Notes under the pieces: generated by a model
The model's database searches: none
Told to the model about the DNA's origin: nothing
Seen by the model: only the letters and a program-made list of their open reading frames with translations
Made by a program: the position numbers and the translations under genes
Shown: positions 9,424-17,935 of the stretch, in pieces
Layout: each line of letters opens with the position of its first letter
How positions within the stretch are numbered: position 1 is the stretch's first letter
Origin: JAIBJN01 sp963838795
Lineage (GTDB): Bacteria; Actinomycetota; Thermoleophilia; Gaiellales; Gaiellaceae
Length of the DNA: 64,000 nucleotides
Direction: 5' to 3'
Assembly: GCA_963838795.1 (NCBI GenBank)
Contig: CAWISL010000008.1
Location: forward strand, 1-64,000

Positions 9424-9971
9424 GGATCGTGATCGCCGGGCTCGCGGTCGTCGCCGGCCTCGTGGGCGTTTTCCTCTACGTCGAGCAGGCCGAGCCGTCC
9501 TGGTACGTCCGCCTGCGCTACCCGCTCGAGTACGAGCACATCGTCCGTGGCCACGCCGAGCAGTACGACCTCGACCCGGCGCTGCTCGCGGCGGTCATCT
9601 ACCGCGAGAGCGAGTTCGACGCCGACGCCCGCTCCTCGTCCGGAGCGATCGGCCTCATGCAGCTGCTCCCGGAGACGGCGGAGGGCATCGCGCAGCTCAC
9701 CGGCGGCAGCCGCTTCGTCGTCGACGACCTCTACGACCCCGAGATCAACGTCCGCTACGGCTCCTTCTACCTCCGGCGGCTCCTGCGCAAGTACGACGAC
9801 GAGCGCCTGGCGCTCGCGGCCTACAACGCGGGCCAGGCCAACGTCGACGAGTGGATCGACGAAGGCCGCGAGGAGATTCCGTTTCCTGAGACCCGCGAGT
9901 TCGTCGAGAACGTCCTCGAGGCACGTGACCTCTACGCGCGGGCCTACGCGGACGAGCTCGGGCTCGGTTAG
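9420..9971 (+). CDS. Lytic transglycosylase (SLT family)
   Basis: Secreted or membrane-anchored peptidoglycan-cleaving enzyme of 183 residues. One N-terminal hydrophobic segment (IVIAGLAVVAGLVGVFLYV) precedes a goose-lysozyme-type SLT domain. YRESEFDADARSSSGAIGLMQLLPET carries the catalytic Glu (ESEF) and the GLMQ motif (here described in parts), and AAYNAGQANV is the conserved C-terminal motif. ATG overlaps the coaE stop (ATGA), so it is translationally coupled. Its stop overlaps the convergent sulfotransferase stop. Confidence 0.92.
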   Translation: MRIVIAGLAVVAGLVGVFLYVEQAEPSWYVRLRYPLEYEHIVRGHAEQYDLDPALLAAVIYRESEFDADARSSSGAIGLMQLLPETAEGIAQLTGGSRFVVDDLYDPEINVRYGSFYLRRLLRKYDDERLALAAYNAGQANVDEWIDEGREEIPFPETREFVENVLEARDLYARAYADELGLG

Positions 9972-10879
9972 GCGAACGAGCCGGCGCTCGACATGCGAAG
10001 CTGCGGCGCCGCCTCGGTGGGCTTCCAGAGCTCGCGGCCGAGCAGCAGGGAGAGGCGTGCGTTCGGCTTCGCGAAGAGCTGCACGAGGCTCGCCCGGAGA
10101 TTCGGGTCAAGCGGCTCGTAGGCCGGCCCGTTGTTCGTACGGGGTCTCACGAGGTCCTGCTGCGGCAGGCCCAAGAAATCGAGAGCCCGGGCGTGGGCCT
10201 CGGCCGGGCGCGCGAAGTAGTCCTCGGCCAGGAGTACGAGCAGCTGCTCGCGCGGGAAGTGCGCGAGCCAGCGCTCGAGCTGGTCGGCGTAGTGCCCACG
10301 CGCAATGTACGCGTGGCGACGGTGAGGCTTACTGCGGTAGCGCGGATTGGCGAGAAGCCGCTCCTCCTCGCCTGCGAGCCGCTCGTCTTCGGCGGCGATC
10401 GCGTCCTCGAACGACAGCTGCTCGGCGCCCATCCGGCGCATCTTCTGGTAGTGCGAGTACGCGCGGTCGACGGGGTCCCGGAGGAGCACGATCAGGCGCG
10501 TGTCCGGGAGCGACTCGGCGACGCGGCCGGGGACGGCCGGGTGGAAGAGGTAGTAGGGCGTCGCCTCGCCCGCGACGACATCCTCGCCGCGGAGCCGGGA
10601 GAGTCGCCGGGTGGCGACCGTGGGGAAGAACGAGCGGTACCAGTCGAGGCCGCGCCAGTGGTCGATGGTGAAGAAGTGCAGCTCCTTGCCGGCGGGCCGA
10701 GCCACGTGCGTGTGCCGGCCGAGGTCCGAGAAGAAGGTCGTCGTCCCCGCGCGCTGGGCGCCGATGAGGAGGAAGGAGGGGAGGATGCGGGCGCGACGCG
10801 TCGCGAGAGTCACGGCCCAGCGAGTTCGCGTCTTGGTCGGCCGGGCAGGGTTGGTGCTGCGAACGTGTCTTGGCTCCAC
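9968..10879 (-). CDS. Sulfotransferase
   Basis: PAPS-dependent sulfotransferase of about 303 residues. The 5'-phosphosulfate loop is IGAQRAGTTTFFSDLG and the 3'-phosphate motif is RLIVLLRDPVDRAYSHYQK; a later QLERWLAHFPREQLLVL segment is typical of heparan-type bacterial sulfotransferases. The acceptor is unknown. Two GTG codons are possible, 10885 and 10879; a TAGCGT hexamer lies 8 nt before the second, which favours 10879. It runs divergently from uvrB and its stop overlaps that of the transglycosylase. Confidence 0.87.
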   Translation of the reverse strand: MEPRHVRSTNPARPTKTRTRWAVTLATRRARILPSFLLIGAQRAGTTTFFSDLGRHTHVARPAGKELHFFTIDHWRGLDWYRSFFPTVATRRLSRLRGEDVVAGEATPYYLFHPAVPGRVAESLPDTRLIVLLRDPVDRAYSHYQKMRRMGAEQLSFEDAIAAEDERLAGEEERLLANPRYRSKPHRRHAYIARGHYADQLERWLAHFPREQLLVLLAEDYFARPAEAHARALDFLGLPQQDLVRPRTNNGPAYEPLDPNLRASLVQLFAKPNARLSLLLGRELWKPTEAAPQLRMSSAGSFA

Positions 10880-10948
10880 CAGCACAGACGCTAGGTTCGC
10901 TGCAGGACGGCAAGCTCCTCCGGGGCGGGACGATCGAGGACACGAAGC

Positions 10949-10954
10949 TACGAT
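10949..10954 (+). promoter_or_regulatory. -10 element of uvrB (leaderless)
   Basis: TACGAT lies exactly six bases before the GTG start of uvrB, implying a leaderless transcript. Confidence 0.6.
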
Positions 10955-10960
10955 GGGCTC

Positions 10961-12967
10961 GTGTCCACCTTCCGGGTCTCCGAGGCCTACCGACCGACGG
11001 GCGACCAGCCCGAGGCGATCGCCGCGCTCTCCGAGTCGATCGTCCGCGGCGACCGCTACCAGACGCTGCTCGGGGCCACAGGGACCGGGAAGACGGCGAC
11101 GATGGCGTGGATCGCCGAGCAGGTGCAGAAGCCGACGCTCGTGATCGCCCACAACAAGACGCTCGCGGCGCAGCTCTGCAACGAGTTCCGCGAGTTCCTG
11201 CCGGGAAGCGCAGTCGAGTACTTCGTCTCCTACTACGACTACTACCAGCCGGAGGCGTACGTCCCGCAGGCGGACCTCTACATCGAAAAGGACGCGTCGA
11301 TCAACGACGACATTGATCGCCTGCGGCATGCGGCGACAGCGGCGCTCCTGGCCCGGAGGGACGTCCTCATCGTCGCGTCCGTCTCCTGCATCTACGGGAT
11401 CGGCTCGCCCGAGGAGTACGGAGAAAAGACCGTCGCCCTCGGAACCGGCCAGGAGATCGACCGGGACGTGATGCTGCGAAAGCTCGTGGACATCCAGTAC
11501 GCGCGAAACGATGCCTTCCTCGGCCGCGGCCGCTTCCGCGTGCGCGGCGACGTCGTCGAGGTGCAGCCGGCGCACATGGAGTCGGCCTACCGCATCTCGT
11601 TCTTCGGGGACGAGGTCGAGCAGATCACCCACTTCGACCCGCTTTCGGGCGAGATCTACGCCCGGCTCGAGCACCTGGCCATCTTCCCGGCGACCCAGTA
11701 CGTGACCTCGCGGGAGACGATCGAGCGGTCCGTCGGCGAGATCAAGCACGAGCTCGAGGAGCAGGTGCGGGCGTTCGAGTCCCAGGGGAAGCTGCTCGAG
11801 GCCCACCGAATCCGGCAGCGCACCGAGTACGACCTGGAGATGCTCCAGGAGCTCGGCTACTGCAACGGGATCGAGAACTACTCGCGCATCCTGGACGGGC
11901 GGGCGCCCGGGACGCCTCCGCACACGCTCCTCGACTTCTTCGGCGACGACTTCGTCGTCCTCGTCGACGAGTCGCACCAGACCGTGCCGCAGATCGGCGG
12001 GATGTACGAGGGTGACCGCTCGCGCAAGGAGACCCTCGTCGAGCACGGCTTCCGGCTCCCGTCCGCGCTCGACAACCGCCCGCTTCGCTTCGACGAGTTC
12101 CTCGAGCGGGCGCCGCAGCTCCTCTTCGTCTCGGCGACGCCCGGGCCGTTCGAGCTTCGCAACTCGACGAACGTCGCCGAGCAGATCATCCGCCCGACCG
12201 GGGTGGTCGACCCCGAGGTCGAGCTGCGCCCGACGAAGAACCAGATCGACGACCTCCTGAACGAAATCCGGCGCCGGGAGGAGGCGGGCGAGCGCGTCCT
12301 CGTCACGACGCTGACGAAGAAGATGGCGGAGGACCTGACCGACTACCTGCTCGAGTCCGGCGTCCGCACGCGCTACCTCCATTCCGAGGTGGACACGCTC
12401 GACCGCATCAAGATCATCCGCGAGCTGCGCCTGGGCGAGTACGACGTCCTCGTCGGCGTCAACCTGCTCCGGGAGGGGCTCGACCTGCCCGAGGTCTCGC
12501 TCGTCGCCATCCTCGACGCCGACAAGGAGGGCTTCCTCCGCGGCCAGACGGCGCTAATCCAGACGATCGGGCGCGCTGCGAGGAACGTCAACGGCAAGGT
12601 CGTCATGTATGCGGACAAGATGACCGAGGCGATCAAGGGCGCGATCGACGAGACCACTCGCAGGCGCGCCGTCCAGCTCCGCTACAACGAGGAGCACGGG
12701 ATCACGCCGGAGTCGATCGTCAAGGGCGTCTCCGACATCGCCGAGTTCCTCTCGCTCGAGTCGGCCCCACACGTCCCCGGCCGCCGCAGGCGCGGCCAGC
12801 GCCAGGTCGAGGGGATGTCGAACGAGGAGCTGGAGAAGCTCGTCGTCACGCTCGAGGAGGAGATGTTCGCCGCGGCCGAGGAGCTCCGCTTCGAGTACGC
12901 CGCCAAGCTCCGAGACGAGATCAAGGATCTCAGGCGGGAGCTTCAAGCCGCGGTCGAGCCGGCCTAG
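10961..12967 (+). CDS. uvrB: Excinuclease ABC subunit B
   Basis: Helicase-like subunit of nucleotide excision repair that loads onto damage with UvrA and recruits UvrC. It has 668 residues and no breaks. Walker A GATGTGKT lies at about residues 36-43, the beta-hairpin region is YYDYYQPEAYVP, the DESHQT motif is near 335, and helicase motifs VNLLREGLDLPEVSL and QTIGRAARNV follow. A C-terminal UVR domain (LEEEMFAAAEELRFEYAAKLRDEI, quoted only for its Glu-rich start) ends the protein. GTG start follows a leaderless -10. uvrA is elsewhere in the window at 23.5 kb. Confidence 0.97.
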   Translation: MSTFRVSEAYRPTGDQPEAIAALSESIVRGDRYQTLLGATGTGKTATMAWIAEQVQKPTLVIAHNKTLAAQLCNEFREFLPGSAVEYFVSYYDYYQPEAYVPQADLYIEKDASINDDIDRLRHAATAALLARRDVLIVASVSCIYGIGSPEEYGEKTVALGTGQEIDRDVMLRKLVDIQYARNDAFLGRGRFRVRGDVVEVQPAHMESAYRISFFGDEVEQITHFDPLSGEIYARLEHLAIFPATQYVTSRETIERSVGEIKHELEEQVRAFESQGKLLEAHRIRQRTEYDLEMLQELGYCNGIENYSRILDGRAPGTPPHTLLDFFGDDFVVLVDESHQTVPQIGGMYEGDRSRKETLVEHGFRLPSALDNRPLRFDEFLERAPQLLFVSATPGPFELRNSTNVAEQIIRPTGVVDPEVELRPTKNQIDDLLNEIRRREEAGERVLVTTLTKKMAEDLTDYLLESGVRTRYLHSEVDTLDRIKIIRELRLGEYDVLVGVNLLREGLDLPEVSLVAILDADKEGFLRGQTALIQTIGRAARNVNGKVVMYADKMTEAIKGAIDETTRRRAVQLRYNEEHGITPESIVKGVSDIAEFLSLESAPHVPGRRRRGQRQVEGMSNEELEKLVVTLEEEMFAAAEELRFEYAAKLRDEIKDLRRELQAAVEPA

Positions 12968-12971
12968 CGTC

Positions 12972-13112
12972 CTACTGCCGCCCCTCGCGCGCCGCTTCCT
13001 GCTCCTTCGCCTTCTCCTCGTGGTAGGCGATCCGCTCGCGCACCATGCGCTGCGTCTCGGCCCTGCGAGCGTGCTCCTCAGCGGTCATCTTGGGACGCTT
13101 CTTCGTCGCCAT
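12972..13112 (-). CDS. Small charged hypothetical protein
   Basis: A 46-residue protein starting MATKKRPKMTAEEHARRAE, rich in Lys, Arg and Glu and predicted fully helical, with no membrane segment. It ends five bases after the convergent uvrB. Function unknown. A longer frame upstream exists but its sequence is Arg/Pro-rich shadow; the ATG at 13112 marks where plausible protein sequence begins. Confidence 0.5.
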   Translation of the reverse strand: MATKKRPKMTAEEHARRAETQRMVRERIAYHEEKAKEQEAAREGRQ

Positions 13113-13119
13113 CGTCCTC

Positions 13120-13203
13120 CTCCAGCCGGGCTCGGGCGGCCATGTCACGAAGGCCGCCCGAGCTCGTCTTCGACAGCTACAGCTCGGCGAGGTACCTCGC
13201 CAT
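13120..13203 (-). pseudogene. DUF4242 gene remnant with internal stop
   Basis: On the minus strand an ATG at 13203 gives MARYLAEL, then TAG, then LSKTSSGGLRDMAARAR in the same frame. This aligns residue by residue with the start of the intact DUF4242 gene at 14514 (MPRYLAELYLPKAGPGDLEK), with Tyr (TAC) turned into a stop (TAG), and then fades. It sits four bases after the stop of the secreted propeller gene, just as the intact copy sits directly after another secreted-protein gene. Confidence 0.7.
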
Positions 13204-13207
13204 CTAC

Positions 13208-14194
13208 TTAGGTCCCGACGCGCGAGAGCGTGTTGTCGTCCTGGTTCACGACCCACACCGCGCCCTCTCCGACGGCAACTCCCTGGGGCCTGGACCCGAC
13301 CTTGATCGGCTCGCCCTTCAGGGTGTTCGTGGTGGGGTCGATCTGGTTGAGCACGCCGGCGGCGTTGGCAACCCAGACCGCGCCGTCGGCTCCGATACTC
13401 ACGGCGATGGGCTGTCCGTCGATGGAGATGCTGCTCTCCACTCGGCTCGTCTCTGCGTTGATGCGCGACACCGTGCCGTCGTCATAGTTGGCGACCCAGA
13501 CCGCGCCTTCGGCGGTCGCGAGACCAAATGGCCCGGCTCCGACACGGATGGGCTTGTCCGCCTTGTTCGACTTGATGTCGAGGCGCACGACCGTGCCCTC
13601 GCTCGGGCTCGAGACCCAGACCGAGCCGTCGGATACGGCCAGACCCGCGTAGTCGGGCGTTCCGGCGCGGCCGAAGAGCGGGGGCGACTCCGAGATGACC
13701 TTGCCGGTCTTCGGGTCGATGCGGCTGACGGTTCCCGCGAGGGAGTTAAACACCCAGACCGAGCCCTCGCCGGCCGCGACCGCCAGGGGGCGGTCCCCGA
13801 CCCGGATCGGCTTTCCGATGACTTCCCCCGACTCGGGATCGATGCGAACTACCGAGTCTCCGACCATGGTCGCAACCCAGATCGCGTCCTCGCCGGCGGC
13901 GACGCTGACCGGCTCCTCTTCGACCGGGATGGGCTCGCCGACGGGCTCGAGCGAACCGGGATCGATTCGCACGATGGTGTCGTCCTGCGTGTTGGCGACC
14001 CAGACGGATCCTCCGGCGACCGCGACCGCGCTGGGCAGATGTCCAACCTCGATCTCGTCGACGGTGGGCTCCTGCTCGGGCTTCGACGCCGGAGCCGAAC
14101 CGCTGTCGGCAGCCGGCGTGTCTTCGCTTCCTCCGCATCCGCCGCCTCCGGCGACGAGTGCGAGGGTGGCAAGCGTTGCGAGTAACGCTCTCAT
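13208..14194 (-). CDS. Secreted YncE/NHL-type beta-propeller lipoprotein
   Basis: Protein of 328 residues. The N-terminus MRALLATLATLALVAGGGGC is a lipoprotein-type signal with Cys near 20, followed by a Ser/Pro/Glu linker. About six repeats of roughly 42 residues follow, of the form VAVGxGSVWVANxxDxTVSRIDP, as in virginiamycin B lyase-like and YncE propellers. No lyase residues can be assigned, so a binding or scaffold role is as likely as catalysis. It is followed by a broken DUF4242 copy and lies in a minus-strand cluster with 14242-14954. Confidence 0.82.
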   Translation of the reverse strand: MRALLATLATLALVAGGGGCGGSEDTPAADSGSAPASKPEQEPTVDEIEVGHLPSAVAVAGGSVWVANTQDDTIVRIDPGSLEPVGEPIPVEEEPVSVAAGEDAIWVATMVGDSVVRIDPESGEVIGKPIRVGDRPLAVAAGEGSVWVFNSLAGTVSRIDPKTGKVISESPPLFGRAGTPDYAGLAVSDGSVWVSSPSEGTVVRLDIKSNKADKPIRVGAGPFGLATAEGAVWVANYDDGTVSRINAETSRVESSISIDGQPIAVSIGADGAVWVANAAGVLNQIDPTTNTLKGEPIKVGSRPQGVAVGEGAVWVVNQDDNTLSRVGT

Positions 14195-14241
14195 CGCTCG
14201 TACCTCCTGTACGTATCGGGAAACCGTGAAGCTGTCGTGCC

Positions 14242-14514
14242 TCACGGCTCTTTCCTTTCGGTGACGACTGCATCCACTACGCGCTCGATCGAGATGCCCG
14301 CGCGTGCGCCGGCCTCGACGACGGCAGCAGCCGATGGGGCCTCGTACAGGAGGAACCAGGTCTCGTCCCCCGGCACGAAGATGGAGCGCAGGTAGCGTAC
14401 GGTGCTCCCGGCGCGGGACATCTCCTCTGCGGCCGTGCAGGCCCGGGCGGTCGCCTTCTCCAGGTCGCCCGGGCCCGCCTTCGGCAGGTACAGCTCGGCG
14501 AGGTACCTCGGCAT
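14242..14514 (-). CDS. DUF4242 family protein
   Basis: A 90-residue protein beginning MPRYLAELYLPKAGPGDLEK and containing FVPGDETWFLLYEAPSAAAV and AGISIERVVDAV. This is the ferredoxin-like DUF4242 pattern; SCO4226 of Streptomyces, a nickel-binding protein, belongs to this family. Metal binding here is not shown. Its ATG overlaps the stop of the upstream secreted-protein gene (ATGA), so the two are co-translated. A broken paralog lies at 13120-13203. Confidence 0.8.
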   Translation of the reverse strand: MPRYLAELYLPKAGPGDLEKATARACTAAEEMSRAGSTVRYLRSIFVPGDETWFLLYEAPSAAAVVEAGARAGISIERVVDAVVTERKEP

Positions 14515-14954
14515 CAACCGGCCCGAGGAGGCTTGATCCTGACCCAGCCGGCGAACACCGTGGTGTCTCCGACTCGGATTGCACGTGCCTGCACCTTCGC
14601 GCCTGCAAGGGCGACGCCGTCCCAGGAGCCGCGGAGCACCCAGCCCTCCAGGAGGGTGACGTCCGGCTCCTTGTTCAGCTTGAGGATGCCGACCAGGCTC
14701 ACGGTGACCGAGCCGCGCGCGGAGGAGAGTGTCTCCACCGCCGTGTAGTGAAAGACCTCGCCCTCGAGACCCACGGGCGTGATCACCGTGCTGACGTCCA
14801 CCGGGCTCGAGGCGGTCTGCTCGCAGGTGAGCTCCGGGCAGTCCTTCTCGAACTCGATCGTGATCGCTCGCCGCCCGGACGAGTCCGCGAGGCCGGGCAG
14901 CAAGAGGGCCGCGAACGAGGACGCAACAACGGCCGCTGCGATGCGGATCTTCAT
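14514..14954 (-). CDS. Secreted hypothetical protein
   Basis: A 146-residue protein with a classical signal peptide (MKIRIAAAVVASSFAALLLPG, cut after LADS or nearby). The mature part is beta-rich (GEVFHYTAVETLSSARGSVT, VTLLEGWVLRGSWDGV) and contains two cysteines (CPELTC) that could form a disulphide. No family is recognised. A second ATG 33 bases upstream would give a less typical signal sequence. It is coupled to the DUF4242 gene, suggesting a shared role. Confidence 0.6.
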   Translation of the reverse strand: MKIRIAAAVVASSFAALLLPGLADSSGRRAITIEFEKDCPELTCEQTASSPVDVSTVITPVGLEGEVFHYTAVETLSSARGSVTVSLVGILKLNKEPDVTLLEGWVLRGSWDGVALAGAKVQARAIRVGDTTVFAGWVRIKPPRAG

Positions 14955-15042
14955 CGTGTACCTCCCATAGACGACACTGCCGTCCACCGTAGGCAGGCCG
15001 CGGCCGGCCGGAAACGGGCAAACCCCCAGGCTTTGCTCGCTT

Positions 15043-17796
15043 CTACCCTGGGAACCGGCGTGCCAGCTCGGCGCGTGAGCGCAGGCCGAGCTTGCGGTAC
15101 ACGTGCGAGAGATGGAACTCGACCGTGCGGGCGCTCACGAACAGCGTCCCTGCCACTTCTTTGTTCGTTCGTCCCTCGGCGACGAGCTCGGCGACCCGGC
15201 GTTCGGTCGGCGTCAGCTCGTCGTGGGATGCGGCTCTGCCGCCGATCCGGCCGAGCTCGGCTCGGGCTTTCTGCGCCCAGAGTGTCGCGTCGAGCTCCTC
15301 GAAGACCTGCACTGCCTCGTCCAGGGTCGCGCGCGCCTCCCGCTTGCGCTTGGCACGCCGCTGCGCCCCACCGAGGGCCAGGAGCGTGCGGGCGCGGTCG
15401 AACGGCATGGGTACGCGCGCGTGTTGTGTCAGAGCTCGCTCAAACGCCTCGAGCGCGCCTTCGCCGTCGTTCGTTGCTGCTGCGAGCAGCCCGCGACAGC
15501 GCCAGCCGGCAGCGAGCGCCGAAGCGCGATCGAGCGCTCGGCCTCGCTCCTCGAGCCACCCGAGACGCTCCTCGGCCTCGTCCAGCCGTCCGAGCGCGAT
15601 GAGCGCCTCGATCTCGTCGGGGACGAAGCGGATCGTCCCCGGCTCACCGACTCCGGCCGCGAGCAGCCGCTCTCGCTGCGGAGCGAGCACGCGGGCGGCC
15701 TCCTCCGGTCGATCGAGGGAGAGCTCGAGCAGGCCGACCGCCCAGACAGCGTTGATTCGGGCGGCGCCCATCCCGCGCTCCCCGGCCAGGGTGAGGGCTT
15801 CGTCTGCATCGGCGCGTGCCTCGGACTCGAGTCCCGAGGAAGCCCGAACGAGCGCTCGAATGGACAGAGACCAGGCTCGCTGTGGCAGCTGTGCCGTTTG
15901 CAGCGCCACCTCGTGGGACTCCGCCGCGAGCCGCTCCGCCTCCCGCCAATGGCCCACCACATACTCTGTCTGCGAACGATTGGCGAGGATCATCGGAATC
16001 GAGGACTCGTCGCCGCGCCCCGCCGCGTCCTCATAGTTCTCACGCAGGCTCTTGGCCGCTTCCTCGAACTCGTCCGTCCAGTACAGGCACAACGCCCGAG
16101 CATGGCTCGGCGAATCCGCTACCCGTTCCGGCTGGTCGCCCAACTCGACGGCGGCCCGGAAGGTCGCGGGAGCGGACGAGACCCCGAGCAGTGTCTCGAT
16201 GCAGCCCTTCTCGCCGAGCGACTGCGCCTGTAGGGCGACAGCCCCCAATCGCGCGGCGAGATCGCTCGCGAGAGCGGCGTGCCGGAGGGCGGTCTCGAGC
16301 TCTTCGCGCATGAAGAGGAGCGAGGCGGCGAGGTCCCTGGCTGCTGCCGCGCGCACCAGGTCGTCGGTTCCCGGCTGCGCCAGCGCCTGTCGCGCGAGTT
16401 CCGCGCTCAGCGGCTGGTCTCCTTCGAAGCGGACCACTTGCGCGAGGCTCACGAGCGCCGCTGCGCGGGCGCTACCCGTGCGCGCTGTCGTCAGCGCCTG
16501 CTCGAGCAGTTCACGGGCGCGAGCCGTATCGCCCGCGAGGAAGCGGTAGCGCGCTGCCGCGACTGCCCGGCGGTGCGCGTCCTCTTCCTGGTCGGCCGGC
16601 GTCAGCCGGCGCGCCTCCTCGCACAGTTCGGCGGCCGCCGCGGTCGCGCCCCGGGCGCGCGCGCGCTCCGCGGCCTGCTCGAGCGCGTGTGCGACGTCGG
16701 AGTCCGGAGCGTCCGTCGAGAGCGCCAGGTGGCGCGCGCGCTCGTCTGCGTCCGAGACAAGCTCCGCCAGATGCCGGTGGAGCTCGCGGCGGTCGATCGG
16801 GTCGAGGCTCTGGTACGCCGCCGAGGCGAGCAACGGGTGGGTGAAGCGAACGCGACGGCCGTCGAGCTCGACGACATTGGCATCAAAGGCGGGGCGGAGG
16901 GCCGTCTCTCCGTCGGTGACCGCGGTGGTGAGAACCCCGACCGTCGGCTGGGAGAGCGCCGCGGCCGCGGCCAGGACCTCGCGGCTCTCCGGCGGCAGCG
17001 CCTCGAGCCGGGTGCGAACGAGCTCCTGGAGGCGGTCGGGAACCGGTAGCGGCTCGCCCGGCGAGACCTCGGCCTCGTGGGCTTGGAGCGCGCGGCCCAG
17101 CTCGAGGGCGAAGAACGGGTTGCCGCCGCTCACCTCATGGACGCGGCGCAGTGCGGGCCGCGGCAGGACGAGCCCCAGCCGCGAGTGCAGCAGCCTATGC
17201 ACGGCGCCGAGCGCGAGAGGACCGACCACGAGCGAGGAGAAGCGCTCGTTTTCGACGAGCCCGGCAGGCGCATCGGTGCCGAGGCGATGTGCGAGCAGGA
17301 GCCCGACCGGCTCCTTGCGCAGTCGCCGCCAGGCGAACGACAGGACCTTCTCCGACGGGAGATCGAGCCACTGGACGTCGTCGACGGCGACAAGCACCGG
17401 CCCTGTGTCCGCGAGCTCACGGAGGACGCCGAGCACGCCCACTGCGACGGCGCGCTCATCGAGAGGCGCACCAGCCGGCGGCGCCAGCAGCAGGGCCACC
17501 CGGAGCGCATCGGCCTGCGGTTGCGGAAGCTCGGCGAGCACCTCGTCGAGCGTGCTCCCTACCAGGTCGCCGAGACCCGCGAACGGCAGCCCCGCCTCCG
17601 CCTCCACAGGCCGGGTCTCCAGCACGCGGTAGCCTCGCTCGCGCGCCTCCTCCACTGCGGCGAGCCAGAGCGTCGTCTTGCCGGCGCCCGCCTCCCCCTC
17701 GATCACGAGCCCGCTCGAGCCGGCCGCAAACGTGTCGAGGAAGTCCTCCGTCCGTGCGAGCTCGACATCTCTCCCGATTACATCGGTCGTGCGCAT
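15043..17796 (-). CDS. LuxR-family regulator with large ATP-binding domain (LAL)
   Basis: A 917-residue transcription activator of the MalT/LAL type. It has an AAA-like ATPase at the N-terminus (Walker A GEAGAGKTT near residues 35-43, Walker B VLVAVDDVQWLD near 140-151), a long helical TPR-like middle part rich in Ala/Arg/Glu, and a C-terminal LuxR helix-turn-helix (LTPTERRVAELVAEGRTNKE followed by SARTVEFHLSHVYRKLG). The ligand is unknown. It lies just upstream of the two DUF4242/secreted-protein units on the same strand and may control them. Confidence 0.93.
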   Translation of the reverse strand: MRTTDVIGRDVELARTEDFLDTFAAGSSGLVIEGEAGAGKTTLWLAAVEEARERGYRVLETRPVEAEAGLPFAGLGDLVGSTLDEVLAELPQPQADALRVALLLAPPAGAPLDERAVAVGVLGVLRELADTGPVLVAVDDVQWLDLPSEKVLSFAWRRLRKEPVGLLLAHRLGTDAPAGLVENERFSSLVVGPLALGAVHRLLHSRLGLVLPRPALRRVHEVSGGNPFFALELGRALQAHEAEVSPGEPLPVPDRLQELVRTRLEALPPESREVLAAAAALSQPTVGVLTTAVTDGETALRPAFDANVVELDGRRVRFTHPLLASAAYQSLDPIDRRELHRHLAELVSDADERARHLALSTDAPDSDVAHALEQAAERARARGATAAAAELCEEARRLTPADQEEDAHRRAVAAARYRFLAGDTARARELLEQALTTARTGSARAAALVSLAQVVRFEGDQPLSAELARQALAQPGTDDLVRAAAARDLAASLLFMREELETALRHAALASDLAARLGAVALQAQSLGEKGCIETLLGVSSAPATFRAAVELGDQPERVADSPSHARALCLYWTDEFEEAAKSLRENYEDAAGRGDESSIPMILANRSQTEYVVGHWREAERLAAESHEVALQTAQLPQRAWSLSIRALVRASSGLESEARADADEALTLAGERGMGAARINAVWAVGLLELSLDRPEEAARVLAPQRERLLAAGVGEPGTIRFVPDEIEALIALGRLDEAEERLGWLEERGRALDRASALAAGWRCRGLLAAATNDGEGALEAFERALTQHARVPMPFDRARTLLALGGAQRRAKRKREARATLDEAVQVFEELDATLWAQKARAELGRIGGRAASHDELTPTERRVAELVAEGRTNKEVAGTLFVSARTVEFHLSHVYRKLGLRSRAELARRFPG

Positions 17797-17935
17797 GTGC
17801 CTCGGCCCTCGACCCTAGCGCGATTTCCGAGTGGTAGCGCCCGTGTTTCGGCTTGGTTGAGCGCCTGCCGCCGGTTGTCATCGGCGCCCGAACGGAGTAA
17901 CTTCCCTGCGGTCCTACCCCGGGGAGAGGAGTCAG

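Noticed and set aside
9968..12382. An 804-codon minus-strand frame covering the sulfotransferase and most of uvrB
   Set aside because: Only the part up to 10885 looks like protein; the rest is the complement of uvrB with Arg/Leu/Val-rich shadow composition.
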